Shown piece after piece: positions 1 to 8,599 of a stretch of DNA of 64,000 nt. This DNA is from Niallia endozanthoxylica (GTDB lineage Bacteria > Bacillota > Bacilli > Bacillales > Cytobacillaceae): positions 62,001-126,000 of the forward strand of contig NZ_VYKL01000014.1 of assembly GCF_008710145.1 (NCBI RefSeq), read 5' to 3'. The notes under the pieces were generated by a model. It made no database searches. It was not told where the DNA came from and saw only the letters and a list, made by a program, of their open reading frames with translations. Positions within the stretch are counted from its first letter, which is position 1, and the number at the start of each line of letters is the position of its first letter. The position numbers and the translations under genes were made by a program.

Positions 1-511
1 CTACATTATGATGCTGACAGACTTCCATAATAGCAAGCATGTTTCTGATAGCAGTTTCACGACTAATAATATTTTCCGGTGTATACGGCTGCGGCATGTA
101 TGGCAGCTGTTCACCAATCCCGACAAATTTTCCGGTAGAAAGATGTTTATCCAGCTCGTCACAAACTCCCTGGATAGTCCACTCAATTTCTCCTTCCATG
201 ACCAACTTGCTATACTCATCGATTCCCGCAAACGCGACAAATTTATTCGGATATTTTTCCACCAGCTCGGCATTAAGGGCATTTGTAAATCCAAATCCAG
301 GTAGGAGGGCACACATATCGACTCCATAGCATTCCATATCATAGAAGAGTCTGTCTGTATTCGCATAAGGAACAATCTCCCTTATGGCTTCCGATAAATT
401 ATTCCACTTATTTGTGACCGGCTTTTTGGCCGTCATGTCCTTCAGTTTTTTCCCTGCAGCAAATCTTTGTGCATGTACATGTGTATCCATTACAAATCTT
501 CCGGCTTTCAA
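1..511 (-). CDS. Amidohydrolase-family metal hydrolase/decarboxylase, 3' part cut by window edge
   Basis: The reading frame is open from a TTG at 511 to the window edge, so the C-terminal part is missing. AGGAGGG lies 6-7 bases before the TTG. An in-frame ATG seven codons later starts MDTHVHAQRF, which carries the HxH metal-binding motif typical of the N-terminus of amidohydrolase-2/ACMSD-type enzymes. Further on, 'YGVDMCALLPGFGF' and 'YPNKFVAFAGIDEY' match the usual strand-loop pattern of that TIM-barrel family. It lies downstream of a DAD-like cupin on the same strand, but a terminator-like hairpin (873-903) and about 450 non-coding bases separate them. A hydrolytic or decarboxylating role in aromatic catabolism is inferred from the family and neighbours; the substrate is unknown. 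Confidence 0.8.
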   Translation of the reverse strand, partial: MKAGRFVMDTHVHAQRFAAGKKLKDMTAKKPVTNKWNNLSEAIREIVPYANTDRLFYDMECYGVDMCALLPGFGFTNALNAELVEKYPNKFVAFAGIDEYSKLVMEGEIEWTIQGVCDELDKHLSTGKFVGIGEQLPYMPQPYTPENIISRETAIRNMLAIMEVCQHHNV

Positions 512-821
512 TAAGATTCCCTCCTAAATGATGAATTCATTTTTTTACATTTTTGTTCATCACTGCTTCAAATTATTTCCTGTTATTGGCATTTACTTCT
601 TTCATTGAATATTTGCACTTATTTGCGGCTACGAACCTCCCATCGATTTTAAATGAATTATTAAATTACTAGTTATAAAATTTTGTTCACAATGTGAATT
701 GATTGTTCACATTATTCATGATATAAATCTATCAAACTTTCATATTATTGTCAAAATATTTTATATTTTTTGATAACTTAAATAATTTATGTACATCAGT
801 ATTAAACATTAAGAACTTCCG

Positions 822-856
822 GTTGTATATTTGCAGTGTTACTGCAAATATACAAC
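822..856. repeat. Perfect 16-bp inverted repeat with 3-base spacer
   Basis: Left arm GTTGTATATTTGCAGT, spacer GTT and a perfectly complementary right arm. It lies in the non-coding stretch 512-967, between the amidohydrolase start and the cupin terminator. No T-tract follows directly on either strand. It could be an operator or a hairpin in the 3' or 5' untranslated RNA. Apart from this and the adjacent terminator, I see no gene in 512-967. Confidence 0.7.
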
Positions 857-872
857 TGCCCGTCACACAAAA

Positions 873-903
873 AGAAGCTGGGTTTTATCATTAACCAGCT
901 TCT
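873..903 (-). terminator. Hairpin terminator after the DAD-like cupin gene
   Basis: AGAAGCTGG pairs with CCAGCTTCT across a 13-base loop. On the minus strand it is followed by TTTTTGTG, and a T-rich tract also follows on the plus strand, so it may work both ways. Confidence 0.75.
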
Positions 904-967
904 GCTTTATTTTTCTCACCTATACTATGTTACGCTATGTCAAAAAGAAGCATTTTAAAGATTCCTA

Positions 968-1516
968 TTAGATATAAAGCTCCTTATTAATTGGAATTCC
1001 ATGTTCACGACAGTAGCTTTCATAGTGATTGATGTACCACCAGACATCACACGTTTCAAGGAAATTGGCATCCTCGTCGTAAAACTCAATCGCTCCATTC
1101 AGCCAGCCAAACAGCTTTACACCATCTGGGTGATCTGTCACAAGAGTATGTGTCTGGCCAGGTGTTTCATAAATAAATCCCCCAGGCCCTGCCACCCAGT
1201 CGTATTCGAGGTAGCGGACGCTTCCTTCCAGACAAAGCATTACCACCGTACCCCTGTGCTTGTGTGTACCAATTACACCAGGTGATTTGATCCATAGAAT
1301 ATTACTGAAAGTGTTGTTGCGAACATCGAAGGCAAGGTGTTTAATGGCAGCATTATCTCCGAACGGCACCCATGGGCTATCCTCGTCCGATACGAATTTA
1401 CCTTCAACACCATAGCGCTGAATCTCATCTGCATAAAGTTCGGGGACATTGACAATTTTATAAGCGCTCCCTGGAGCCGTCATTCTTTTTACATTATTTG
1501 TTGTTTCTGTCATCAT
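968..1516 (-). CDS. Cupin dioxygenase, 2,4'-dihydroxyacetophenone dioxygenase (DAD) family
   Basis: This 182-residue single-domain cupin carries the metal-binding motif GTHKHRG in cupin motif 1 and ETPGQTHTL near motif 2, followed by the family-typical tail 'DVWWYINHYESYCREHGIPIN'-like segment. Known DAD enzymes are non-haem iron cupins of about 170-180 residues that split the C-C bond of a 2-hydroxyacetophenone to give a benzoate and formate. The length and tail fit that family well. AAGGAGG precedes a double ATG; I take the first. It is the last gene of a minus-strand set (MFS, alcohol dehydrogenase, SDR, cupin), which suggests oxidation of a side-chain alcohol to a hydroxyketone followed by C-C cleavage. 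The exact substrate is an inference. A paralogue lies at 8600-9106. Confidence 0.85.
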   Translation of the reverse strand: MMTETTNNVKRMTAPGSAYKIVNVPELYADEIQRYGVEGKFVSDEDSPWVPFGDNAAIKHLAFDVRNNTFSNILWIKSPGVIGTHKHRGTVVMLCLEGSVRYLEYDWVAGPGGFIYETPGQTHTLVTDHPDGVKLFGWLNGAIEFYDEDANFLETCDVWWYINHYESYCREHGIPINKELYI

Positions 1517-1614
1517 TTATTCCTCCTTAGTTATCATTAATATTTATGATTAATATTTTACTAACTCACAAGAAATCGTAATTTTCCTACTAGTTGCTTC
1601 ATTTCATCCTACAT

Positions 1615-2358
1615 CTATTGAGCGCAATATCCACCATCAACGAAGAGTTGACTTCCTGTTGTGAACTTGGATTCATCTGAAGCTAGGTAAAGAATTCCAT
1701 TTGCAACGTCTATTGGTTCTCCGAAATGTCCCACCGGAAGTAATGATTTGACGTATTCGACATCCTCAACATTTGCCATCAATGGAGTTTGAATATATGC
1801 TGGATGTATAGTATTCACCCTAATATTCAGGCCAGCTTTCGCGCAATAAAGAGCAGCGGACTTTGATAATTGATCTACTCCCCCCTTGCTTGCGCTATAT
1901 GCGACTAGTCCAGGATCACCAACCTTTGAAGCGATGGATGAAACATTGATAATGGATCCCTGCCCCGATCGTTTCATTGCTTCAATTCCATATTTAGTGC
2001 CTAAAAAAGGACCATCAAGGTTAACGTTAAGAATTTTATGCCATAGTTCAAATGTTGTATCTTCTATTGATGCAAACGTTCCTATCCCTGCACAATTTAC
2101 CAATATATCAAGCTTATTATAGCTTTGGAGGGTCGTTTGGATGACTGACCTCCATTCTTCTTCCACTGCCACATTATGCTTTAAAAATAACGCCTCGCCA
2201 TCATTTGACTGAATAATCGTCACTACTTCTTTTCCCATCTCTTCATTGATATCTGTTAAAACAACTTTTGCACCTTCTTTTGCAAATAAAATGGCTGTTT
2301 CTCTCCCAAGACCCGATGCGGCACCCGTAATGAGTGCAATTTTTTCTCGTAATCTCAT
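1615..2358 (-). CDS. Short-chain dehydrogenase/reductase (classical SDR)
   Basis: A protein of about 247 residues with the NAD(P) glycine motif TGAASGLG, an NAG-like 'NCAGIG' segment, and the catalytic Ser plus YSASK pair. It ends with DGGYCAQ, typical of classical SDRs. I choose the ATG at 2358 (MRLREKIALITG), preceded by GAGAGG and AAAGGA. A TTG at 2388 would add ten poorly conserved residues and has no good ribosome site. The upstream alcohol dehydrogenase ends 26 bases before this start, so the two are co-transcribed. Probable role: oxidising an alcohol or diol intermediate of the side-chain pathway. Substrate unknown. Confidence 0.88.
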   Translation of the reverse strand: MRLREKIALITGAASGLGRETAILFAKEGAKVVLTDINEEMGKEVVTIIQSNDGEALFLKHNVAVEEEWRSVIQTTLQSYNKLDILVNCAGIGTFASIEDTTFELWHKILNVNLDGPFLGTKYGIEAMKRSGQGSIINVSSIASKVGDPGLVAYSASKGGVDQLSKSAALYCAKAGLNIRVNTIHPAYIQTPLMANVEDVEYVKSLLPVGHFGEPIDVANGILYLASDESKFTTGSQLFVDGGYCAQ

Positions 2359-2384
2359 TCCTTTCAATCCTCTCAAAAAATAGT

Positions 2385-3455
2385 TCAATTCATATTTTCG
2401 CTTTTAGGTGTTACTAGAATTTTCGAGTGAGATTTGTCTGTTAAAAGGGTGTTAAACCCTTCTTCTACTATTTGATCTAATGTAACTTTTTTAGAGATCA
2501 ATCCCTTGGCATTTATTTTTCCGCTTGCTATTAACGAAATGACCTCTGGAAAAACATGCCGATATGCACAGGAAGAGCGAATCTTCCGTTCTTTTAACAC
2601 TAGCAAATTAGGATTAAATGATACGGGGTTTTCCCATAAACTTACGATTACTGTTTCGCCATCCGGCTTTACGCTTTCAATAGCTTCCAAGAAAGAGGCC
2701 TCAACTCCAGCGGCTTCATAACTTACATCCACACCTCGATTACCGGTAATATGATGAATCATATCCACCGTTTTGTCCGTTTTTGGATTAATTAAATGGG
2801 TGGCGCCTAGTGCTTCCGCTTTTGTTAATCGGCTTTCGGATACTTCCACGGCAATAATTTTACTGGCACCTGCAGCTTTAGCAGCTTGAATAAGCAGCAA
2901 TCCAATTGGACCTGCACCAAAAACAGCACAGGTATCTCCCACCTTTAGACCACTTTGGCGAACAGCATACACAGCCACCGCTGCTGGTTCTACGACCGCA
3001 CCTTCCTCAAACGACATGTTATCAGGCAGTTTATGCACCAATTGAGCTGGTACGGTTGTATATTCCGAAAATCCTCCCCCATTTGAAGTAAGACCATGAA
3101 ATCCTAACTTTGGACAAAGATTATAACGACCGCTCTGGCAATGAATACAAGTCCCACAAGTTAAGACGGGTTCCACCGTAACACGGTCACCAATTTGCAC
3201 ATTTGACACCCGTTCACCTATTTCAACCACCCGGCCTGCAAACTCATGACCCAGAATGACTGGAGCTAACTGTCCTGTTAATGGATGCGGTTCCTTTACA
3301 GGGATTGTCATTGGACCCGATACATATTCGTGAAGGTCACTTCCACAAATCCCGCCCCACTCTACCTCTATTTTAACCATCCCTTCACTTACAACCGGTT
3401 CTTCTACTTCTTCTACCCGGATATCTTTTAACCCGTGCCACCTTGCAGCTTTCAA
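2385..3455 (-). CDS. Zinc-dependent alcohol dehydrogenase, 2,3-butanediol dehydrogenase-like
   Basis: A 356-residue medium-chain dehydrogenase. The catalytic-zinc region reads CGSDLHEY and GHEFAG. The structural-zinc lobe has four cysteines in CGTCIHCQSGRYNLC. The NAD motif is GAGPIG. The pattern and length fit the (R,R)-butanediol dehydrogenase/sorbitol dehydrogenase group, which act on vicinal diols and alpha-hydroxyketones. It starts at a TTG with GAGGAGAGG just upstream. Next to an SDR and a DAD-like cupin, the reasonable inference is oxidation of an aryl diol or alcohol to the hydroxyketone substrate of the cupin; butanediol itself cannot be ruled out. Confidence 0.88.
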   Translation of the reverse strand: MKAARWHGLKDIRVEEVEEPVVSEGMVKIEVEWGGICGSDLHEYVSGPMTIPVKEPHPLTGQLAPVILGHEFAGRVVEIGERVSNVQIGDRVTVEPVLTCGTCIHCQSGRYNLCPKLGFHGLTSNGGGFSEYTTVPAQLVHKLPDNMSFEEGAVVEPAAVAVYAVRQSGLKVGDTCAVFGAGPIGLLLIQAAKAAGASKIIAVEVSESRLTKAEALGATHLINPKTDKTVDMIHHITGNRGVDVSYEAAGVEASFLEAIESVKPDGETVIVSLWENPVSFNPNLLVLKERKIRSSCAYRHVFPEVISLIASGKINAKGLISKKVTLDQIVEEGFNTLLTDKSHSKILVTPKSENMN

Positions 3456-3488
3456 CTAGATCCTCTCCTCTTCCATGGTTAATTGAAT

Positions 3489-4766
3489 TTAAATATGAGT
3501 CGGATTCTCTGATACAGGAGGAGTTTGTAATTCTTCTCTTTTTTTCACCTTAATTGGTGACGTTTCTGTTAAAAACAGTCCAATAACAGCACTTATAAGA
3601 GCAAATGCCGCTGCCATCAATAGTGGAGTCGCAATCCCATAGCTGTCAGCAAGGACACCGCTTAATGTTACAATTCCAACACCCCCTATTAATTCACCAG
3701 CACCCATAGTTAATCCCACAGCAGCTCCAATATATTTAGCTGGAAGGGCTTCAGACGGAATAATGGACATATAGAGGGCCATTGGTCCTGGTCCAGCACA
3801 CCCAATAATAACAAGTAACATCAACAGCCAAAATGGTCCGTTAAAATATAAGATGGATAAAGGTCCTAACATCGAAATTAACGAAAATATTATCATGGCC
3901 GGCTTTCGTCCCCACCGATCAGACAAGGCAGGTACAACAAACCCCCACACAGCTGCACTTAGACCAACTGCCGCCATAACATAGCTCATAATATTAGGAG
4001 ATACTCCTTTGACTTGAACCAAATACAGCGGAGCAAAGGCAAATAACAGCGTATACCATGGGATTAAAAATACTCCAATAATGGTACATAACATGATATT
4101 CTTGTTTTTTAGCAGCTCCGTCAGACGAATCTTCTCAGCTTTGTTCTGACTACCAGTTGACATTGAATCGGTTTCAATTGCAGATTTTGGTTCTCGAACA
4201 TATTTCCATATTAAAAGTGCTACGATGATACCAGGAACAATGGTTAGCAAGAACGTTGTTCTCCAGCCTATTGCCGCGGCAACAGCAACAAGAACAATCG
4301 GTCCTAAAATCCCGCCTAAGAAATTAGATGAAAAGTTTTGCAGAAATCCTAAGTTGAATCCACGTCGGGATTCGGATGATTCCACAGCTAAAATGGATGT
4401 ACCCGCAGGAAAGAATGGCCCTTCAAATAGCCCCATGGCCATCCGTATAATAAGTAAAGACATGAAAGATGTTGCGATACCTGTTGTAAATGAGCAAAGA
4501 GAAAATAGCAGAACCGTGAAGACTAATACTGTTTTCCTTTTCCCCATTCGATCCGCTAAAGAACCTCCAAAATATCCTCCCAGTGCCCACGTAAGGGAAA
4601 ATGCAGCAGCAATTAAGGTGATTTGGGTGTTTGTCATTTGAACATCTTCAAGAATAAACGGCATTAAATAATTTAGCCCGAGTCGATCAAAAAATAGAAA
4701 TCCCCATCCCAATGATAAAATTAGAAGCAGCCTATTTTCGTAATTCCAAAACTTCCTTTTTTTCAT
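3489..4766 (-). CDS. MFS transporter, anion:cation symporter (ACS)-like
   Basis: A 425-residue polytopic membrane protein with about 12 hydrophobic segments. It carries the MFS loop-2/3 motif as GGSLADRMGKRK and a second copy in the C-terminal half, SDRWGRKPA. The N-terminal 'SLGWGFLFFDRLGLNYLMP' resembles carriers of organic anions (hexuronate/phthalate type). It is the first gene of the set MFS-ADH-SDR-cupin, with 33 bases to the ADH, so it is probably the uptake carrier for that pathway's aromatic substrate. The ATG start is preceded by a modest GGGTGA. Confidence 0.85.
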   Translation of the reverse strand: MKKRKFWNYENRLLLILSLGWGFLFFDRLGLNYLMPFILEDVQMTNTQITLIAAAFSLTWALGGYFGGSLADRMGKRKTVLVFTVLLFSLCSFTTGIATSFMSLLIIRMAMGLFEGPFFPAGTSILAVESSESRRGFNLGFLQNFSSNFLGGILGPIVLVAVAAAIGWRTTFLLTIVPGIIVALLIWKYVREPKSAIETDSMSTGSQNKAEKIRLTELLKNKNIMLCTIIGVFLIPWYTLLFAFAPLYLVQVKGVSPNIMSYVMAAVGLSAAVWGFVVPALSDRWGRKPAMIIFSLISMLGPLSILYFNGPFWLLMLLVIIGCAGPGPMALYMSIIPSEALPAKYIGAAVGLTMGAGELIGGVGIVTLSGVLADSYGIATPLLMAAAFALISAVIGLFLTETSPIKVKKREELQTPPVSENPTHI

Positions 4767-5106
4767 GCCTATTCACCCTTTCATCACTCGTTTGCTTTTC
4801 ATAGATTATGTACAAGTTTGTATTATTTTGTGATTCCTTCCCGCTTTGTTTCCGCTCTCATTTTATTAGAAACCTTTTATGCATCTGTATTATTATTAGC
4901 TGGTCTCCTCCTTGTTTTATGAATGATTATGGTACTTCTTATATTTTTTATATTATTTGAATTTTCTAATAAATTATAGTGCAGAAAGTGTTAACATTCA
5001 TGTCTTCTTTTAGCAATAACTGTTCCTAAGATAAAGCTTAAAAAATATGAGTCTACCAATAATAACTAGTAAATAGGGTTTTCTAACAAAATAAAGGCCA
5101 GATAAC
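4767..5106. other. Non-coding stretch, probable promoter region of the MFS-ADH-SDR-cupin set
   Basis: AT-rich sequence between the MFS start and the IS1182-type remnant. I see no credible gene or RNA. It must hold the promoter of the minus-strand operon, but no convincing -35/-10 pair could be fixed by eye. Confidence 0.4.
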
Positions 5107-5400
5107 GAGACTGCTGAAAAAGTCGTCATTTTTGATGGAATTTCCATTACCATAACGAATTTTTTTCGAGGCCCAATATTTCTATCGATATTTTTCGCAA
5201 AAATAGTGTAATTCGATAAGAGGAACCCTTTTTAGAGGATAGTATTCTCGCTATCCTCTTTAAATTAACTGCAATGGCGGTTAAATTTGCTTGTCTGGAC
5301 ATGCTTTTTAGACCGTACCCCCTAGTACGATCTAACCCGTGTAGATTCTTTATCTCGCCATTTTTTCCTTCTTGGCAAGCTCTCTGCTTATATTTTCCTT
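5107..5400 (-). mobile_element. IS1182-type insertion sequence remnant (one end only)
   Basis: GAGACTGCTGAAAAAGTC at 5107 looks like an IS end and resembles the terminal repeat of the element at 9334-10127 (GAGGGCACTGAAAA). It is followed on the minus strand by the last part of a transposase. The other end is missing: at about 5400 the sequence passes directly into a broken alpha/beta hydrolase gene. Confidence 0.6.
5147..5398 (-). pseudogene. C-terminal fragment of an IS1182-family transposase
   Basis: An open stretch of 83 codons on the minus strand reads ...KNGEIKNLHGLDRTRGYG..., then SRQANLTAIAVNLKRIARIL, and ends ...GLEKNSLW before TAA. The 'RGYGLK..QANLTAIAVNLKRI' pattern is the usual C-terminus of IS1182 (DDE) transposases. 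A stop at 5399-5401 closes the frame upstream and no N-terminal or catalytic part is present, so it cannot be active. Confidence 0.7.
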
Positions 5401-5403
5401 AAA

Positions 5404-5748
5404 GGTCTCTTCAGCAAAAAGTTTTTTAACAAACAACCTTCTGCCGAATGTACACAATGGTTCAACCATATGGGTATGATCGCTTCATCGTATGGCACCA
5501 TTCAATCAGTCAAAGCGTTAAGGGATGAGGACTTAAGATCTGAATTATCTAGTGTACATGTTCCTACTCTTCTCCTGCACGGGACAGAGGACCAGATCTG
5601 TCCTTATGATTTTGCGCTACATCTGTTGGAGAAGCTGCCAAATGCGCAGCTTCTTCCTTTTGAAGAAAGCGGACATGGCGTGTTCCATGATGAAAGAGAG
5701 AAGTTTAACCGGGTGATAGTGGATTTCTTAAAGCATTCACTGATCTAA
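5404..5748 (+). pseudogene. C-terminal fragment of an alpha/beta hydrolase (non-haem chloroperoxidase-like)
   Basis: The open frame reads SKKFFNK, then QWFNHMGMIASSYGTIQSV, then the hydrolase core VPTLLLHGTEDQICPYDFA with the acidic catalytic residue, and ESGHGVFHDE with the catalytic His. The nucleophile elbow and the whole N-terminal half are missing. The frame runs without a plausible start into the IS remnant at about 5400. An internal ATG at 5470 could give a 92-residue product, but without the nucleophile it would be inactive. It appears to have been destroyed by insertion and later deletion. Confidence 0.75.
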
Positions 5749-5798
5749 CTGTCTAGGTAACACGCATGAATCGTTCCTGCATTTCAAAGCACATCAAT

Positions 5799-5838
5799 AA
5801 ACAGAAGACATTCCTACTGGAGTAGTCTTCTGTTTCTA
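5799..5838. terminator. Hairpin terminator between hydrolase remnant and regulator
   Basis: AAACAGAAGAC pairs perfectly with GTCTTCTGTTT across 15 bases. It lies downstream of two convergent genes and has T- and A-rich flanks, so it probably stops both. Confidence 0.65.
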
Positions 5839-5858
5839 AAGATATTAGTGAGTGAACA

Positions 5859-5885
5859 CAGTATATTTCACATGGAAATATACTG
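5859..5885. repeat. Perfect 11-bp inverted repeat just after the regulator stop
   Basis: CAGTATATTTC, spacer ACATG, GAAATATACTG. It begins 12 bases past the stop of the regulator at 5897-7765. Its core GTATATTT is shared with the palindrome at 822-856. It could be part of the 3' end structure or a protein site. Confidence 0.5.
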
Positions 5886-5896
5886 GCACTAAGCAC

Positions 5897-7765
5897 CTAT
5901 GATATTTCGATAAGCCCTAAAAGCAGAAATACCTGTACAGCGACATGGGCATCAAAAAATCCTTGACTCGTGGAAAGGTCAAATCCGCCGATTTCTTGAA
6001 TGCGGGTCAGCCGGTAGCGGGCAGAACCTAATGAAATGTGCATTTCTTTTGCCGTGTTTTTCATATGGCCATTATTCTCTAAGTAGCAATAGAGTGTATG
6101 AAATAAATCCGCTCCGTACTTTTGATCATAGGCCATAATGTCATCCAATAATTCGTGAGCAAATAACGTGAGCTCGGAAAAGTTATCAGGCTCAATAAAT
6201 TTCGCAATTGCGCCTAACTCTTTATACGATTTTATCTTCATCGGATTCTTGCTAAACGACATCATGCTAATCGTTTTTTGTGCTTCACCCAGCCCCCTGT
6301 TCAATTCCTCTACTTTGTTACATAAAGCACTAATTCCTAACGTAATATCCATCTCCGTGTTCCCGGCAAACACTTGGTCCAACAGCCAAGCTCCTGAGGA
6401 CACCAAAGAAGGAAATGTTCGAACAAATTCCTCTGAAATCAGTACGATGATCTGGTTGAACCGAGTTGCAAGCACCCCCTTCACGTTTTGTTGGTCCAAA
6501 GCTTTGTAAAATCGATCAACAGCCGATTTTTTAAATTCGATAAAAGCTTCATCAAGCAGCTGTTCCTTTGGATCGTGCTTATTTAGATGAAACAGATACA
6601 CATACTGCGGCTGCTCAATATTATAGCCAGCTAATTTTAAACGGTAGATGATATCCGCCTGAGGGATATCACTTTGAAAAAGAACATTCAGCAGCTCCTC
6701 TTTTAAACGGTGTTCATTTTCAAAAGCAGACGTCTCATTTAATATTTGAATGGCACTCACTGAAGAGGCTCTTTCAATTAATAAATAATCCAGTTCAGAG
6801 AAATCACCTGTTTTTTTAATAAAAGAAAGAAAACCAAATAATTTATTTCTTAGAAAAATAGGTGAAATAAGCCGGCTATAGACTTCATTCTCTGCTGTCG
6901 GAACCTTTAAGAGGATCGTCTTTTTTGAATGGAGGGTAGACTGAATCATTTTTTTTAATTCTTTATTGACAAAATCGGGATTTAAGTTGTCATTTTTCAC
7001 AGAAGAACTTGCCTCAATCCGTTCAAATTGAATATTCTCAATGATGACTGGATAGTTCATTTCTTTTTCAATAAGTGTAATTAGTCCTTGCAGCCCGCTC
7101 CCGTTTAAGATAGCATTCGGTAATTTTTCGCTGATCTGCAAAGCTCGTTTGAATACATCCTTCTGCTCTTCGATCCGTTTGAAAGCGTTGTCTAATTCCT
7201 GGCCTAGATTTTCCTCCTGATAGTAGGGTAATTCATCCATAATCTCCTCCGCCCAATCAGCAACAGGCTTCGCAATCCAACGGCAATAAGGGTCTCCCTT
7301 CCCTTTGCATTCTACTTCTTTAAAAATAACCTGCCTCCCCAGGATACTGCTGACATATCCACCGGCATAGCCTGTTAATGTAAAGCAAACCGGTTCATAG
7401 GAGAAACCAAAATGTTCAATATGTTTCTCCGCTTCTTGTGAATATTTCCAATATCCTTCTGAAAAGTAATCTTTTGTGTCTGGATCAACGACTAATTTTG
7501 TAACAGAAATACCCAAATCCGCCGTCAAACCGTGTATCTGCGAACCAGAAAGGAATAAATCCTCTAACGTTAATGAGCTATATTCATCCTTGCTTTTTAA
7601 TAGCTCAGAAAATTTTTCACCGCAATCCCAGCCATACCGAAGCAAAAATCCTTTGGCACGATCCATCCCCAAGGCAGAAATCAAATTTTTCCGTAGAGTG
7701 CCCAAAAGTTGTCCAGATTCCGGTAAGTATTTGATCATCTCATCTGAATTAATAATATTTGTCAA
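5897..7765 (-). CDS. Aromatic-sensing regulator: XylR_N + V4R sensor fused to PucR-type HTH
   Basis: 622 residues. Residues about 10-55 (IKYLPESG...GTLRKNLISALGMDRAKGF) match the XylR/DmpR N-terminal activator domain. Residues about 110-190 are a V4R domain with the conserved Cys/Glu pattern (EPVCFTLTG, FKEVECKGKGDPYC) that in this family binds zinc and shapes the phenol pocket. A helical linker and a GAF-like segment follow, then a PucR/CdaR-type C-terminus with the helix-turn-helix KNTAKEMHISLGSARYRLTR. There is no AAA+ sigma-54 domain, unlike XylR or DmpR. Compared with its paralogue at 10174-12093, it lacks about 14 residues right after PESG. It starts at a TTG with AAAGGATGGG upstream and is divergent from the NTF2-like/cupin pair at 7919, which it probably controls. 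Confidence 0.85.
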   Translation of the reverse strand: MTNIINSDEMIKYLPESGQLLGTLRKNLISALGMDRAKGFLLRYGWDCGEKFSELLKSKDEYSSLTLEDLFLSGSQIHGLTADLGISVTKLVVDPDTKDYFSEGYWKYSQEAEKHIEHFGFSYEPVCFTLTGYAGGYVSSILGRQVIFKEVECKGKGDPYCRWIAKPVADWAEEIMDELPYYQEENLGQELDNAFKRIEEQKDVFKRALQISEKLPNAILNGSGLQGLITLIEKEMNYPVIIENIQFERIEASSSVKNDNLNPDFVNKELKKMIQSTLHSKKTILLKVPTAENEVYSRLISPIFLRNKLFGFLSFIKKTGDFSELDYLLIERASSVSAIQILNETSAFENEHRLKEELLNVLFQSDIPQADIIYRLKLAGYNIEQPQYVYLFHLNKHDPKEQLLDEAFIEFKKSAVDRFYKALDQQNVKGVLATRFNQIIVLISEEFVRTFPSLVSSGAWLLDQVFAGNTEMDITLGISALCNKVEELNRGLGEAQKTISMMSFSKNPMKIKSYKELGAIAKFIEPDNFSELTLFAHELLDDIMAYDQKYGADLFHTLYCYLENNGHMKNTAKEMHISLGSARYRLTRIQEIGGFDLSTSQGFFDAHVAVQVFLLLGLIEIS

Positions 7766-7886
7766 TGGACGGTCCCATCCTTTAGTCTTTATTATTAAAA
7801 ATATTCATAATATTAACAATTATTGTACTATTATTCGTGCTATTTTTACAATAAAATGATCATACAAACCAGGCGCCAATGGTTTT

Positions 7887-7900
7887 TGAAAACGTTCACA
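7887..7900 (+). promoter_or_regulatory. CcpA catabolite-repression site (cre)
   Basis: TGAAAACGTTCACA fits the Bacillus cre consensus TGWAANCGNTNWCA at every position. It ends 18 bases before the start codon of the NTF2-like gene at 7919, so it is placed to block the two-gene cupin operon when a preferred sugar is present. Confidence 0.75.
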
Positions 7901-7918
7901 CAATTGGAGGAATGAAGT

Positions 7919-8560
7919 ATGAGTAAATTCAAAGAAACAATCAGAACCTGTACACAGCCCATAGCCGATCTAATAGAAAAGACGACAAACCCGCTCCATA
8001 TTGCCATCCTTGAAAATTATCGCCGCCATATCCATCTGGAGGGTTCTGGTCAATTTGATAAAATCATTGCTTCTGATATGACAGTGGATCACCCCGTCTA
8101 CCGCATCACATGGGGTGAGAATCCAATGGTTGTTGAGGAAAAAGAGGGTGTAGTTGACTTCTACAATATTGCCGCTCAATCCGTTCTTTGGCACTCCGAC
8201 GAGCTATTAGCAGTAGCAGATTGGGGAATCGCTGACGAGCTTACCTTTCATCAATTAATTAAAGGACAGGCCCTGCTTGACTTAGGATTTCATGTAGCCG
8301 ATCCAGAAAAAATCTATCACTATTCAAGCCGCCAAGTTTTCTTATGGCCATATGATCCAGAAACTGCCCGCTTAAAAGGAGAGCATCTATACGAAGATAA
8401 AACAACAGTGGTTATTGAAGAAGTGGCTGATGAGGATTTGATCACAACTGCTGAAGTAGCGCAGATTCATAAAGAAGTACTGGAACGTCTGGAAGCTGGC
8501 CGCCCGGATAAATACTGGACACTAGAAGTGGTGAAGCAACAGTTGGCAAGCAAAGTTTGA
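7919..8560 (+). CDS. NTF2/SnoaL-like protein of unknown function paired with a DAD-like cupin
   Basis: 213 residues, no signal peptide or membrane segment. The order helix (NPLHIAILENYRRHIHLEGS), then 'IIASDMTVDHPVYRITWGENP', then repeated strands with 'LLAVADWGIADELTFH' and 'VFLWPYD' is what an NTF2/SnoaL-like alpha+beta barrel would show. The last 50 residues are an extra charged helical tail. GGAGG sits 9 bases before the ATG. The stop is 39 bases before the cupin at 8600, so the two are an operon under the cre box and probably the divergent V4R regulator. The function is not known. It may isomerise or hydrate an intermediate, or act as a binding partner of the cupin. The fold call is moderate. 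Confidence 0.6.
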   Translation: MSKFKETIRTCTQPIADLIEKTTNPLHIAILENYRRHIHLEGSGQFDKIIASDMTVDHPVYRITWGENPMVVEEKEGVVDFYNIAAQSVLWHSDELLAVADWGIADELTFHQLIKGQALLDLGFHVADPEKIYHYSSRQVFLWPYDPETARLKGEHLYEDKTTVVIEEVADEDLITTAEVAQIHKEVLERLEAGRPDKYWTLEVVKQQLASKV

Positions 8561-8599
8561 TTAAGGATTCATTTCATTAAAAATTAGGGGGTAACGAAA

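Noticed and set aside
1-375. Open frame on the minus strand rich in Ser/Cys/Trp at the left edge
   Set aside because: It lies in another frame of the amidohydrolase gene, whose frame shows clear family motifs (HVH) and a ribosome site at 511.
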